The notes: a model not told the origin generated them from the sequence alone. DNA of 64,000 nucleotides from Ampullaceana balthica (GCA_944989445.1 CALYLW010000547.1:62001-126000); one strand, 5' to 3'. Counted from the first letter of the stretch, positions 10,686 through 23,795 are shown. Numbers and translations are program-made.

Positions 10686-11718
10686 ATGAATTATCTTAAC
10701 TCTAGTTTGCAGGGATGATCTTAGTTCTAGTTTGTAGGGATTATCTTAACTCTAGTTTGTAGGGATTATCTTAACTCTAGTTTGTAGGGATTATCTTAAC
10801 TCTAGTTTGTAGGGATTATCTTAACTCTATTTTGTAGGGATTATCTTAGTTCTAGTTTGTAGGGATTATCTTAGTTCTAGTTTGTAGGGATTATCTTAGT
10901 TCTAGTTTGTAGGGATTATCTTAGTTCTAGTTTGTAGGGATTATCTTAGTTCTAGTTTGTAGGGATTATCTTAACTCTAGTTTGTAGGGATTATCTTAAC
11001 TCTAGTTTGTAGGGATTATCTTAACTCTAGTTTGTAAGGATTATCTTAACTCTAGTTTGTAGGGATTATCTTAACTCTAGTTTGTATGGATTATCTTAAC
11101 TCTAGTTTGTAGGGATTATCTTAACTCTAGTTTGTAGGGATTATCTTAACTCTAGATTGTAGGGATTATCTTAGTTCTAGTTTGTAGGGATTATCTTAGT
11201 TCTATTTTGTAGGGATTATCTTAGTTCTAGTTTGTAGGGATTATCTTAGCTCTAGTTTTTAGGGATTATCTTAGATCTAGTTTGTAGGGATTATCTTAGC
11301 TCTAGTTTGTAGGGATTATCTTAGTTCTAGTTTGTAGGGACTATCTTAGTTCTAGTTTGTAGGGATTATCTTAGCTCTAGTTTGTAGGGATTATCTTAGT
11401 TCTAGTTTGTAGGGATTATCTTAGCTCTAGTTTGTAGGGATTATCTTAGCTCTAGTTTGTAGGGACTATCTTAGTTCTAGTTTGTAGGGACTATCTTCTA
11501 GTTTGTAGGGATTATCTTAGTTCTAGTTTGTAGGGATTATCTTAGTTCTAGTTTGTAGGGATTATCTTAGTTATAGTTTATAGGGATTATCTTAGTTCTA
11601 GTTTGTAGGGATTATCTTAGCTCTAGTTTGTAGGGATTATCTTAGCTCTTAGCTCTAGTTTGTAGGGACTATCTTAGTTCTAGTTTGTAGGGATTATCTT
11701 TGCTCTAGTTTCTAGTGT
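10686..11718. repeat. 25-bp minisatellite, about 41 copies
   Basis: Units contain TTTGTAGGGATTATCTTA followed by GTTCTAG, ACTCTAG or GCTCTAG. The three variants are grouped in blocks along the array, which indicates local homogenisation. It lies in intron 1 of the GPCR. Confidence 0.95.
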
Positions 11719-12420
11719 TGATCTTCGCAAGCGTACCGCCTACCTGAAACATGATCTCAAATAAAAACGTGGGATAAATTAAAATTGGATTCTCCTGGGA
11801 AATGGACCTCATCTAAAATTAGATGCCGTTAAGAAATCGGATATTGTTTTATGGTGTAATGTCTTGGTGCTGTGATTTGAAGTGTGATGTCAAGAGTCTG
11901 AAGGCTTTCAGTAGATGACCCAATCCTACAAGGCTTTCGTGCTCACCTATACAAATGTACGCAACTATCACATGCTTGAAACATTTTGTGAAGCAAAGTT
12001 AAACTTGGACTTGCTGATCATTAAAATCACTGACAGTAAATTCAGTATACAAGTCCTAAATTTGTTTCCCTTTTAAGCAAACAAAACTGATGTGATTTTT
12101 GAGATACCTTTAAGGGGATATGTTTTTAATATATTTACATAGAACCCATAAAATTAACAAAATGAGTTTACTCAAAAGAGTATAATTACCCGGAATATTA
12201 TATTAATAGTATATTAATAGTATATTAATAGTATATTACTAGTATATTAATTCCAGAGTGACAGAAAGAAAAATTAAATGAATACATTATATTTTTTTCT
12301 CATGGAAGTTTCTAGCAATTAAATTTTATAATCAGGTCACAAGAGTAATTTGATAATATTTGACAATGCTCGATTATTACACACATTAATGGAAAGGCGG
12401 TGAGCAATGTGGGCTGTTCT
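11719..12420. other. Intron 1 spacer
   Basis: AT-rich sequence without a recognisable gene. A short run of an 11-bp TATTAATAGTA motif, about five units, lies near 12199-12250. Confidence 0.5.
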
Positions 12421-12424
12421 GAAA

Positions 12425-15400
12425 AATGTTTATCTATGACATCTACCTGTAATGCTTATCTACCTGTAATGTTGTGCTATCTGTAATGTTGATCTACCTG
12501 TAATGTTGTGCTACCTGTAATGTTGATCTACCTGTAATGTTGTTCTATCTGTAATGTTGATCTACCTGTTATGTTGTTCTATCTGTAATGTTATTCTACC
12601 TGTAATGTAGATCTACCTGTAATGTTGATCTACCTGTAATGATGTGCTACCTGTAAAGTTGATCTACCTGTAATGTTGTTCTATCTGTAATGTTGATCTA
12701 CCTGTAATGTTGATCAGTCTGTAATGTTGATCTACCTGTAATGTTGATCTGGTGAAAGATCTATCTGTAATGTTTATCTACCTGTAATGGTGTGCTAACT
12801 GCAACGTTAATATACCTGTAATGTTGTTCAATCTGTAATGTTGATCTACCTATTATGTTGTTCTACCTGAAATGTTGTTCTATCTGTAATGTTATTCTAC
12901 CTGTAATGTAGATCTACCTGTAATGTTGATCTACCTGTAATGATGTGCTACCTGTAAAGTTGATCTACCTGTAATGTTGTTCTACCTGTAATGTTGTTCT
13001 ACCTGTAATGTTGATCAGTCTGTAATGTTGATCTACCTGTAATGTTGATCTGGTGAAAGATCTATCTGTAATGTTTATCTACCTGTAATGGTGTGCTAAC
13101 TGCAACGTTAATATACCTGTAATGTTGTTCAATCTGTAATGTTGATCTACCTATTATGTTGTTCTACCTGAAATGTTGTTCTATCTGTAATGTTGATCTA
13201 CCTGTAATTGTGTGTGCTACCTGTAATGTTGATCTACCTGTAATGGTGTGCTACCTGTAATGTTCTTCTACCTGTAATGTTGTGCTACCTGTAATGTTGA
13301 TCTTCCTGTAATGTTCATCTACCTGTAATCTTGTTCTACCTGTTATGTTGTTCTACCTGTAATGTTGTTATATCTGTAATGTTGATCTACCTGTAATTTT
13401 GTGCTACTTGTAATGTTGATCTACCTGGAATGTTGTGCTAACTGTAATTTTGATCTACCTGTAATGTTGTGTTACCTGTAATGTTAATCTACCTGTAATG
13501 TTGTGCTACCTGTAATGTTGATCTACCTGTAATGTTGATGTACCTGTAATGGGGTGCTACCTGTAATATTCTTCTACCTGTAATGGTGTGCTACCTGTAA
13601 TGTTCTTCTACCTGTAATGTTGTGCTACCTGTAATGTTGATCTACCTGTCATGTTGATCTACCTGTAATGTTGGTCTACCTGTAATGGTGTGCTACCTGT
13701 AATGTTGATCTACCTGTAATGGTGTGCTACCTGTAATGTTCTTCTACCTGTAATCTTGTTCTACCTGTTATGTTGTTCTACCTGTAATGTTGTTATATCT
13801 GTAATGTTGATCTACCTGTAATTTTGTGCTACTTGTAATGTTGATCTACCTGGAATGTTGTGCTAACTGTAATTTTGATCTACCTGTAATGTTGTGTTAC
13901 CTGTAATGTTAATCTACCTGTAATGTTGTGCTACCTGTAATGTTGATCTACCTGTAATGTTGATGTACCTGTAATGGGGTGCTACCTGTAATATTCTTCT
14001 ACCTGTAATGGTGTGCTACCTGTAATGTTCTTCTACCTGTAATGTTGTGCTACCTGTAATGTTGATCTACCTGTCATGTTGATCTACCTGTAATGTTGGT
14101 CTACCTGTAATGGTGTGCTACCTGTAATGTTGATCGACCTGTAATGGTGTGCTACCTGTAATGTTGATGTACCTGTAATGTTGATCTACTTGTAATGTTG
14201 TGCTACCTGTAATGTTGATATACCTGTAATGGTGTGCTACCTGTAATGTTTATCTAACTGTAATTTTGTGCTACCTTTAATGTTGATTTACCTGTAATGA
14301 TGTGCTACCTGTAATGTTGATCTACCTGTAATGGTGTGCTACCTGTTATGTTGATGTACCTGTAATGTTGTTCTATCTGTAATGTTGTGCTACCTGTAAT
14401 GTTGATCTAACTGTAATGTTGTTCTACCTGAAGTGTTGTTCTACCTGTAATTTTGTGCTACCTGTAATGTTTATCTACCTGTAATATTGTTCTACCTGTA
14501 TTGTAGTTATACATGTAATTTTGTGCTACATGTAATGTTGATCTACCTGTAATGTTGTTTTACAGTTCATGTTTCTCTACCTGTAATGATGTGCTACCTG
14601 TAATGTTGATCTACCTGTAATTGTATGGTATCCGTAATGTTGATCTACCTGTAATCTTGTGCTACCTGTAATGTTGATCTACCTGTAATTGTGTGGTACC
14701 CGTAATGTTGATCTACCTGTAATGATGTGCTACCTGTAATGTTGATCTACCTGTAATTGTGTGGTACCCGTAATGTTTATGTACCTGTAATTTTGTGCTA
14801 CCTTTAAGGTTATCTACCTGTAATGTTGATCTACCTGTAATGTTGTGCTACCTGTAATGTTGATCTACCTGTAATGTTGTTCTATCTGTAATGTTGATCT
14901 ACCTGTTATGTTGTTCTATCTGTAATGTTATTCTACCTGTAATGTAGATCTACCTGTAATGTTGATCTACCTGTAATGATGTGCTACCTGTAAAGTTGAT
15001 CTACCTGTAATGTTGTTCTATCTGTAATGTTGATCTACCTGTTATGTTGTTCTACCTGTAATGTTGTTCTACCTGTAATGTTGATCAGTCTGTAATGTTG
15101 ATCTACCTGTAATGTTGATCTGGTGAAAGATCTATCTGTAATGTTTATCTACCTGTAATGGTGTGCTAACTGCAACGTTAATATACCTGTAATGTTGTTC
15201 AATCTGTAATGTTGATCTACCTATTATGTTGTTCTACCTGAAATGTTGTTCTATCTGTAATGTTGATCTACCTGTAATTGTGTGTGCTACCTGTAATGTT
15301 GATCTACCTGTAATGGTGTGCTACCTGTAATGTTCTTCTACCTGTAATGTTGTGCTACCTGTAATGTTGATCTTCCTGTAATGTTCATCTACCTGTAATC

Positions 15401-17485
15401 TTGTTCTACCTGTTATGTTGTTCTACCTGTAATGTTGTTATATCTGTAATGTTGATCTACCTGTAATTTTGTGCTACTTGTAATGTTGATCTACCTGGAA
15501 TGTTGTGCTAACTGTAATTTTGATATACCTGTAATGTTGTGTTACCTGTAATGTTAATCTACCTGTAATGTTGTGCTACCTGTAATGTTGATCTACCTGT
15601 AATGTTGATGTACCTGTAATGGGGTGCTACCTGTAATATTCTTCTACCTGTAATGGTGTGCTACCTGTAATGTTCTTCTACCTGTAATGTTGTGCTACCT
15701 GTAATGTTGATCTACCTGTCATGTTGATCTACCTGTAATGTTGGTCTACCTGTAATGGTGTGCTACCTGTAATGTTGATCTACCTGTAATGGTGTGCTAC
15801 CTGTAATGTTCTTCTACCTGTAATCTTGTTCTACCTGTTATGTTGTTCTACCTGTAATGTTGTTATATCTGTAATGTTGATCTACCTGTAATTTTGTGCT
15901 ACTTGTAATGTTGATCTACCTGGAATGTTGTGCTAACTGTAATTTTGATCTACCTGTAATGTTGTGTTACCTGTAATGTTAATCTACCTGTAATGTTGTG
16001 CTACCTGTAATGTTGATCTACCTGTAATGTTGATGTACCTGTAATTGGGTGCTACCTGTAATATTCTTCTACCTGTAATGGTGTGCTACCTGTAATGTTC
16101 TTCTACCTGTAATGTTGTGCTACCTGTAATGTTGATCTACCTGTCATGTTGATCTACCTGTAATGTTGGTCTACCTGTAATGGTGTGCTACCTGTAATGT
16201 TGATCTACCTGTAATGGTGTGCTACCTGTAATGTTGATGTACCTGTAATGTTGATCTACTTGTAATGTTGTGCTACCTGTAATGTTGATATACCTGTAAT
16301 GGTGTGCTACCTGTAATGTTGATCTAACTGTAATTTTGTGCTACCTTTAATGTTGATTTACCTGTAATGATGTGCTACCTGTAATGTTGATCTACCTGTA
16401 ATGGTGTGCTACCTGTTATGTTGATGTACCTGTAATGTTGTTCTATCTGTAATGTTGTGCTACCTGTAATGTTGATCTAACTGTAATGTTGTTCTACCTG
16501 AAGTGTTGTTCTACCTGTAATTTTGTGCTACCTGTAATGTTTATCTACCTGTAATATTGTTCTACCTGTATTGTAGTTATACATGTAATTTTGTGCTACA
16601 TGTAATGTTGATCTACCTGTAATGTTGTTTTACAGTTCATGTTTCTCTACCTGTAATGATGTGCTACCTGTAATGTTGATCTACCTGTAATTGTATGGTA
16701 TCCGTAATGTTGATCTACCTGTAATCTTGTGCTACCTGTAATGTTGATCTACCTGTAATTGTGTGGTACCCGTAATGTTGATCTACCTGTAATGATGTGC
16801 TACCTGTAATGTTGATCTACCTGTAATTGTGTGGTACCCGTAATGTTTATGTACCTGTAATTTTGTGCTACCTTTAAGGTTATCTACCTGTAATGTTGTT
16901 CTAACTGTAATGTTGTGCTACCTGTAATGTTGATCTACCTGTGTTGTTGATCCAGATTTAATGATGTGCTACCTGTAATGTTTATCTACCTGTAATGTTG
17001 TGCTACCTGTAATTTTTTGCTACCTGTAATGTTGATCTACCTGTAATTATGTGCTATCCGTAATGTTGATCTACCTATAATGGTGTGCTACCTGTAATAA
17101 TATACTACCTTTAATCTTGTGCTACCTGTAATGTTGATCTACCTGTAATGATGTGCTACCTGTAATGTTGATCTACCTGTAATTGTGTGGTACCCGTAAT
17201 GTTTATCTACCTGTAATGATGTGCTACCCGTAATGTTTATCTACCTGTAATGATGTGCTACATGTAATGTTTATCTACCTGTAATCTTGTTCTACCTGTA
17301 AATTTGTTCTACATGTAATGTTATGCTACCTGTAATGTTGATCTACCTGTTTTGTTGATCCATCTTAAATGTTGAGATACCTCTAATGTTTATCTACCTG
17401 TAATTTTGTGCTACCTGTAATTGTGTGCTACCCGTAATGTTGATCTACCTGTAATGTTGATATACCTGTAATGTTGCGCTATTCT
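12425..17485. repeat. Large 33/34-bp minisatellite with 2,070-bp higher-order period
   Basis: The basic half-unit is CTACCTGTAATGTTG followed by AT or TG; paired half-units give about 33-34 bp. Rare marker variants recur at fixed offsets: GATCAGTCTGTAATG at 12712, 13013 and 15083; TACAGTTCATGTTTC at 14561 and 16631; TGTTATATCTG at 13366, 13791, 15436 and 15861. These give an exact 2,070-bp period with nested duplications of 425 and 301 bp. It fills most of GPCR intron 1. Confidence 0.95.
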
Positions 17486-17635
17486 ATATTCGAGCATGAC
17501 TTAACTGGACACAAAGGTCATCCAGTTCAAGGTAATTGTCTTAAGTCTGGAGTTTTTCATCATCTCTAATAAAGCCAAATATCAGATAAAGGAGAAAATC
17601 GGGCGTGAGACCCGGATGTACTGTTAGAGTATCTA

Positions 17636-18418
17636 AACAAATAAATAGAAGTTTTAAAAAAATAATTTAAAACCACGTTTTTATAAGCGGACTAAAAAGA
17701 AGAAAATAAATTTTTAAATTTTAAATAGGTACTATGATGTAATATGACTAAGAACGTGGGGCGGGCACTACTCATGCTTAACTAATTCAATTCACTCATT
17801 TTCTTACTCGTCATTTATAAACCCTAATCATTTTAGCCAAACGCCTAAAAAGCGCCCACCCAAGTTTTTAGTCATATTACAGCATAATATTTATTTTAAA
17901 TTTAAAAAATTTATTTTCTTCTTTTCAGTCTGCTTATAAAAACGTGGTTTTTGTACAACTTTTTTTTACTTCTATTTATTTTATTCTTTTTAGTCTAAAT
18001 GTATGCAATGGTGAGTTTTGAAGTATTGATTATGTTCAAATATAATACGCATTGCCCGACAAGCAAATACACACTGGAAATGACTGATCTCCCCTTGATG
18101 TTAAACATGGTTTTTGTGGTCTGGTTTGGTGTGAACTCGGCACGTGAATGTGATGTCAACAAAAGCAGGCGGATAATACATAGGTTTATAAATAGATAAA
18201 CTAAAAAGTTAAATAATTTAATAACGGTACATTCGATCGATCTGAAATTTTGAAACAATGCATTGTCATCCAAGATCTATCTGTGGTACAATTTTGAGAT
18301 CTCTAGGACCATCAAAAGTGGTTTAATTTTACGTTGGAAGATTTGAAAAATTGTGGACAGTCACACAAACAGGAACGAAAGTGATTTAATAAAAACGTGG
18401 TAAAAAAGGTAAAAAATA
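17636..18418 (-). mobile_element. Composite foldback repeat, copy 1
   Basis: The foldback part has arms at about 17639-17767 and 17851-17990 that are inverted repeats of each other (AACCACGTTTTTATAAG against its complement, and ACTAAAAAGAAGAAAATAAA). A body of about 420 bp is attached, ending in GGAACGAAAGTGATTTAATA and AACGTGG. The same arrangement recurs at 26306, 27255 and 45371. No protein is encoded, so it is a nonautonomous element of unknown class. Confidence 0.75.
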
Positions 18419-18420
18419 AA

Positions 18421-18816
18421 CAAATTTCCAAGTGGAAAACTCCAGGCATAGAATTTCACCTCTTTAGTATGAGTAAAAGGTGTTGAATAATGCGTTGAAA
18501 TTAATGGACAGAGCTTCAAGCCAAGTTATAGAAAAATTATCTTAACACAGAGAATCTCTTTCTGTTATTAAAGGATCTTGAAAATCTTGAGCACAAAATG
18601 TTACATAAACAGGCATTGAACCAAAACTATAGGATCAATGCTTTCTGATACTTAATAGTAGTAATAGTTCATGTCGATAACTACTCAGTTTTTGTCAATA
18701 CTAAATATGTAGGAACAGTTGGTATCGATATTCAAACAGTGGGTGCATTTATATCGATGCCAAAAAGAGACAGTTCATATAAACGCCAAAATGGAACAGT
18801 TCATATCGATACCTAC
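18421..18816. other. Intron 1, region next to exon 1
   Basis: AT-rich. From about 18665 to the exon 1 donor there are four or five loosely repeated copies of a CAGTTCATATCGATACC-like motif. No gene was seen. Confidence 0.5.
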
Positions 18817-19076
18817 CCAAACTGTAGAACCAGTTTTAAGAATGTTGTAAATCCAACCAGAAGATCAGCTACTGCCAGAGACGCCAAGTACAGATCAGGG
18901 GCGGACCTGAAGTTGGGTGACAACTTGATGGCCAGGAGGGTCACGAAGTTGCCAGCGATGATCACCAGACCTAGAATCGCTGTGGTGACGACAGTGAAGG
19001 TTGGCACGGCATCAAACACCTCTGACCTCAAGGGGAGGTGACTCACAGCAGACGTGTTCAGAGTTGTCTCATTCAT
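18817..19076 (-). CDS. GPCR exon 1: N-terminus, TM1 and TM2
   Basis: The exon encodes residues 1-86 plus two bases of codon 87. The ATG at 19076 is the likely start because an in-frame stop lies about 40 bases upstream with no ATG between. The short extracellular N-terminus carries two N-glycosylation sequons (N-E-T at 2-4, N-T-S at 7-9) and there is no signal peptide. TM1 spans about residues 27-50 with the GN pair at 42-43. TM2 spans about 62-85 and holds the LAVADLLVG block with Asp71 (the 2.50 sodium-site Asp). The donor is GG|GTAGGT, phase 2, and reading through it gives a stop at once. A 5' UTR or upstream noncoding exon was not identified. A perfect CRE palindrome lies 15 bases before the ATG. 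Confidence 0.86.
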
Positions 19077-19090
19077 GACTTGAAAAGAAA

Positions 19091-19098
19091 TGACGTCA
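19091..19098. promoter_or_regulatory. CRE palindrome near GPCR start
   Basis: TGACGTCA, the perfect cAMP-response element palindrome bound by CREB/ATF bZIP factors, lies about 15 bases upstream of the start codon. Other copies occur inside exon 5 (1324-1331, 1429-1436) and at 29433-29440, so location alone does not prove function. No convincing TATA box was seen. Confidence 0.35.
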
Positions 19099-20090
19099 TA
19101 AACATGGTAAGAAGTTTAATGGCATGTGTCCGAATATCGATTCGACATCTATAAAATCAGGGGCGTGGCTAGTTACGTACCACCTTACATATTTAGTCAA
19201 ATAGTACCGTTTAGAGCAGACAGCTCGCGTGGCACTCCCTCTCTGTGCCAGTGTCAAAAAAATTAATTCACTTTTTATTTGATGCTATACTACAATATAA
19301 GATGTGATTTATTGTAATATATCACATTATTTTACGCGCCATTAATTCGAACAAGGTAATGAAAGGATGAAAGCAGAGATTAACCCCCTTTCCAGCATGA
19401 CTTTCCTATTGAAGAGTATCTACAAAATGCTGGCTTAGCAAACATCTTAGACACGGATCATGGTTCCACGTGTACAAAGCACGCCTCCTGGACTATTGAA
19501 CTAACTTGGGTCAGACATAACAACATTATACATCAGAACGCGGATTTTTACCGTGTTAGGCAAATCCTTAAATTTTCATATTTCAGGGTCTGTAAGCGGC
19601 TATCGTATAGAAAAGGACTGCTATCAAGGTTTTGAATAAAATACAAGATACTCAGACGATTTGCGTGATCAGAACAATAAATTAAAGCTTTATTAATAGA
19701 TTAATATAACAGTAGGCTAAAGCCTTCATCACATAACTTACACATGTATTAAAATTTAATTTACATAATATAATACACTACATAGCGTGAAATAAAGTAA
19801 GTGAAGATAAAGAAAAAAACACACATAGGATATAAGAAAAAGGAGGAAGTATAAAAAGTTACAATAAAAAATACAACGGGGAAAAGATCCCACAGTAATG
19901 TAAAATTATGAATTTGGTTTAATCAATATGGAGCCATCGTACCAAATCATTTTATGAATCTATTTTCCATGTAGATCCTATCATGGGTATTGTTCGAATC
20001 CAGAATGCCAGTACCTGCAATATCTGAAGTTCCGCCAGTGTCTAGAAACAGGACTACGGCCTTTTTAAATATAAATAAACTGCATCCGCC
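19099..20090. other. Upstream region of the GPCR
   Basis: No gene recognised. At 19159 CAGGGGCGTGGCTAG resembles a lone hAT terminus. An AT-rich block at about 19675-19990 may be an old retroelement 3' end, but I cannot assign it. A promoter for the GPCR could lie here but shows no clear core motif. Confidence 0.4.
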
Positions 20091-20097
20091 TGTTATA

Positions 20098-21860
20098 GGA
20101 CGTGTTACAGCATACACATGTTACATGACATAACACCGTACCAACCTGTTACATGACATAATACCGGACCCATCTGTTACATGACATAACACCGTACCAA
20201 CCTGTTACATGACATAACACCGTACCAACCTGTTACATGACATAACACCGTACCAACCTGTTACATGACATAATACCGGACCCATCTGTTACATGACATA
20301 ACACCGTACCAACCTGTTACATGACATAACACCGTACCAACCTGTTATATGACATAACACCGTACCAACCTGTTACATGACATAACACCGTACCAACCTG
20401 TTACATGACATAACACCGTACCAACATGTTACATGACATAACACCGTACCAACCTGTTACATGACATAACACCGTACCAACCTGTTACATGACATAACAC
20501 CGTACCAACCTGTTATATGACATAACACCGTACCAACCTGTTACATGACATAACACCGTACCAACCTGTTACATGACATAACACCGTACCAACCTGCTAC
20601 ATGACATAATACCGTACCCACCTGCTACATGACATAATACCGCACCCACCTGCTACATGACATAATACCGTACCCACCTGCTACATGACATAATACCGCA
20701 CCCACCTGCTACATGACATAATACCGTACCCACCTGCTACATGACATAATACCGTACCCACCTGCTACATGACATAATACCGTACCCACCTGCTACATGA
20801 CATAATACCGCACCCACCTGCTGCATGACATAATACCGTACCCACCTGCTACATGACATAATACCATACCCACCTGCTACATGACATAATACCGTACCCA
20901 CCTGCTACATGACATAATACCGTACCCACCTGCTACATGACATAATACCGTACCCACCTGCTACATGACATAATACCGTACCCACCTGCTACATGACATA
21001 ATACCGTACCCACCTGCTACATGACATAATACCGTACCCACCTGCTACATGACATAAAACCGTACCCACCTGCTACATGACATAATACCGCACCCACCTG
21101 CTACATGACATAATACCGTACCCACCTGCTACATGACATAATACCATACCCACCTGCTACATGACATAATACCGTACCCACCTGCTACATGACATAATAC
21201 CATACCCACCTGTACATGACATAATACCGTACCCACCTGCTAATGACCTGATACCGTACCCACCTGCTACATGACATAATACCGTACCCACCTGCTACAT
21301 GACATAATATCGTACCCACCTGGTACATGACATAATACCGTACCCACCTGCTACATGACATAATACCGTACCCACCTGCTACATGACATAATACCGTACC
21401 TACCTGCTACATGACATAATACCGTACCCACCTGCTACATGACATAATACCGTACCCACCTGCTACATGACATAATACCATACCCACCTGCTACATGACA
21501 TAATACCGTACCCACCTGCTACATGACATAATACCGTACCCACCTGCTACATGACATAATACCGTACCCACCTGCTACATGACATAATAACGTACCCACC
21601 TGTTACATGACATAATACTGGACCCACCTGTTACATGACATAATACTTGACCCACCTGTTACATGACATAATACCGGACCCACCTGTTACATGACATAAT
21701 ACCGTACCCACCTGTTACATGACATAATACTTGACCCACCTGTTACTTGGCATATACTTGACCTACCTTTTACATGACATAATACTTGACCCACCTGTTA
21801 CATGCAATAATAACTGACCTACCTTTTACATGACATAATCATACATCCACCTGTAACACT
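20098..21860. repeat. 28-bp minisatellite, about 62 copies
   Basis: Units contain ACATGACATAATACCGTACC. Three blocks are visible: ACAACACCGTACCAACCTGTT-like units to about 20590, ATACCGTACCCACCTGCT units to about 21598, and degenerate CTTGACCCACC units to the end. Confidence 0.95.
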
Positions 21861-22240
21861 TTAAAACTTGAAACTCCAAGAACAGTTTTATGCTTATGTC
21901 TAATAATGTAGATGAACTATTAGGTTAAACTTTGTAACAATGTTACAATGCTACGTCTCCAAAATTAGTTGTGAAGTCAGTACAAAGAATTAGGTAAACC
22001 AAAGACTCGCCCGTCCGCTGCCGAGTTCAGCCAGCTCGAGGCTTCACTAGGGCAGTGAAGGGAGGAAGCGAGAGACGGATGGTGAGAGACAGCGAAGTTT
22101 AATTTAAAACTGAGGAAATTTCTTCAACTGTTTTGCACTTTAATCATTTAGTTGTAAAGACAGAGTAATATTCAACTGATAAAGTAAAGTTGTCGCCTAG
22201 TTATGGTCAGATGAAAATGGTTAATATACAGCTGTCCATA

Positions 22241-22515
22241 CACTGTAAAAAATGTAATGTTTTCTAACCCGTTTACACCGTTATTTTACACTAAACTGCT
22301 GTAAATGAAGATTTTTTTTACTGTTTTTTTTAAAAAAACAGTAAGGTAATGTTATTTAAGTTCATTTACAATACAATCCGGTATTAATTTATACTGTAAA
22401 AAATACAATGTTTTTTAACACATTTATACTGTTATTTAACGCTAAATGGTTGTAAATGACTACTTTTCGCTGTTTTCCCTTTTTTAACAGTAATGGAGTG
22501 TAATCTATGTTCGTC
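22241..22515. repeat. Direct duplication of about 150 bp
   Basis: Two diverged copies begin with ACTGTAAAAAATG (about 22241) and ACTGTAAAAAATAC (about 22395), each with an internal run of T then AACAGTAA. This could be a dimeric MITE of unknown family. Confidence 0.6.
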
Positions 22516-22599
22516 TATAAATATTTTCAATACAGTATATAAATAAATGAATGCAAGACGTTTTATGGGTTACTAAACATTATATTATCCGATAGACAT

Positions 22600-23520
22600 A
22601 ACAATTTTGGAGGTTGTTGAGTTTACTGCCATGAAGGACAGTGACAAATATTTTGGCCGGGTGCCCAAAGTGGCGTTTTTTCTTTTATATGAGCTATTTA
22701 AAAATATTTTACGGACAGACAAACAGACAAAAAGGAACGAAAGTAAGTTATTAAAAAAGGTGGTAAAGAGTGGTCGTTCGATAGTCGTAAACTCAAGTCC
22801 TAGTATTAGTATTAGCAGTCTAGTCTTAACTTACATTTAATTCTATATTATTTTTTTTCCTTTGGTCCTTACGAAATAATATGCCTTTGTATTTATTAGT
22901 AATATACTATTACTAATATCATGATTTTAAATATAATTACAGCTTTCGTATTAAATAGTATAAATAATTTTTAATAAATAATAGATTTCCCTTCAAAATA
23001 TGATTAGCCTTATAAGGGTTTTAAATTATACTTGCACTAATTAGGCCGGCGAACTTTAATGTGTTTCCTTTTCTTATGTAAGCTAAAAAAATGTTATTTT
23101 ATTCACCCGATCGCAATGAAGTTTTGGAAAGCTGTTGAGTAAGCCTACACTCTAGCAAAGTAAAGGTGTATAGTATTTTATTTTAAAATATAAAAATTAC
23201 TTCAAGTTTTCTTTGAATAACTTTTTCTTCTTCCATTACTGCAATGCGTGACAGGTAATCTAGCTCAATTTAAAAATCAGTATTAATTATTTCACATGGG
23301 AACAGACACATTTTTCCCACAAATTATCGAGTTCTGCCATAAAAATATTATATATAAACATTAGGCATGATTCAAACTAAAATCTATACTGTAGGGATTT
23401 TAAATTTAAAATGTTGCAACGTTTTGGCCCGGGAACCCATAATGATTAATTAATGAAGTTTTGTTTTTCTTATTTAAGCTATTCAATATAAATATTTTAG
23501 GGCTTCGGAAATTAACGATT
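22600..23520. other. Decayed repeat fragments
   Basis: Around 22725-22770 the sequence GGAACGAAAGTAAGTTATTA and the neighbouring GACAGACAAACAGAC match the end of the composite foldback family. Diverged relatives of the adjoining sequence (GAAGTTTTG, TTATTTAAGCTA) recur near 23041-23130 and 23420-23500. No gene was seen. Confidence 0.45.
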
Positions 23521-23714
23521 AATTTCTTGATCAATCGTTAAAAATGTTAACGATAAAATTATTTTTTAACGATTAGTCGACCCGTCACTTACAAATTATT
23601 GGAAGTCAAAACCAAAATAGCGGCTGATATTCAAAAACCAAATTTAACTAGTTTAAGTACAATTGTCACTACAAATATTATTTAAGAAATCCACGGGTAA
23701 ATTAATCATTTAAG

Positions 23715-23795
23715 ATGAAGCCGTGGGCCAGTTTAAAGTTAAAAACGGCCCAAATTCGGTCCGCGGGCCGGACTTTGTCCACCCATACTCAAAGG
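23715..23795. mobile_element. Solo hAT terminus
   Basis: GTCCGCGGGCCGGACTTTG followed by TCCACCC resembles the GGGTGGGCAAA...CGGCCCGCGG termini of the hAT element at 60344-61324. The partner end was not found. Confidence 0.5.

Larger units (their letters stand above)
1..19076 (-). other. Class A GPCR gene model, five coding exons, 3' end outside window
   Basis: This entry joins the five exons listed separately below. Introns are 10318-18816, 2503-10152, 1778-2375 and 1437-1653. Junction phases are 2, 2, 0 and 1, and each matches its partner, giving 2,112 nt or 704 codons with no stop. Alignment landmarks of class A receptors fall at the right spacing: Asn43 (1.50), Asp71 (2.50), Cys105 (3.25), Arg130 (3.50, exactly 25 residues after the Cys), Trp157 (4.50), Cys179 in extracellular loop 2, and Tyr207 (5.58). 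Position 3.32 is Gly112, not the Asp of amine receptors, so an aminergic ligand is unlikely. The ligand and subfamily are unknown to me; a lineage-specific orphan receptor at the plasma membrane is the cautious reading. TM6 and TM7 must lie left of base 1. Confidence 0.85.

Noticed and set aside
12425..17485. CRISPR array
   Set aside because: Units are contiguous and similar throughout, with no unique spacers, no cas genes and clear eukaryotic context. The same holds for the other arrays.
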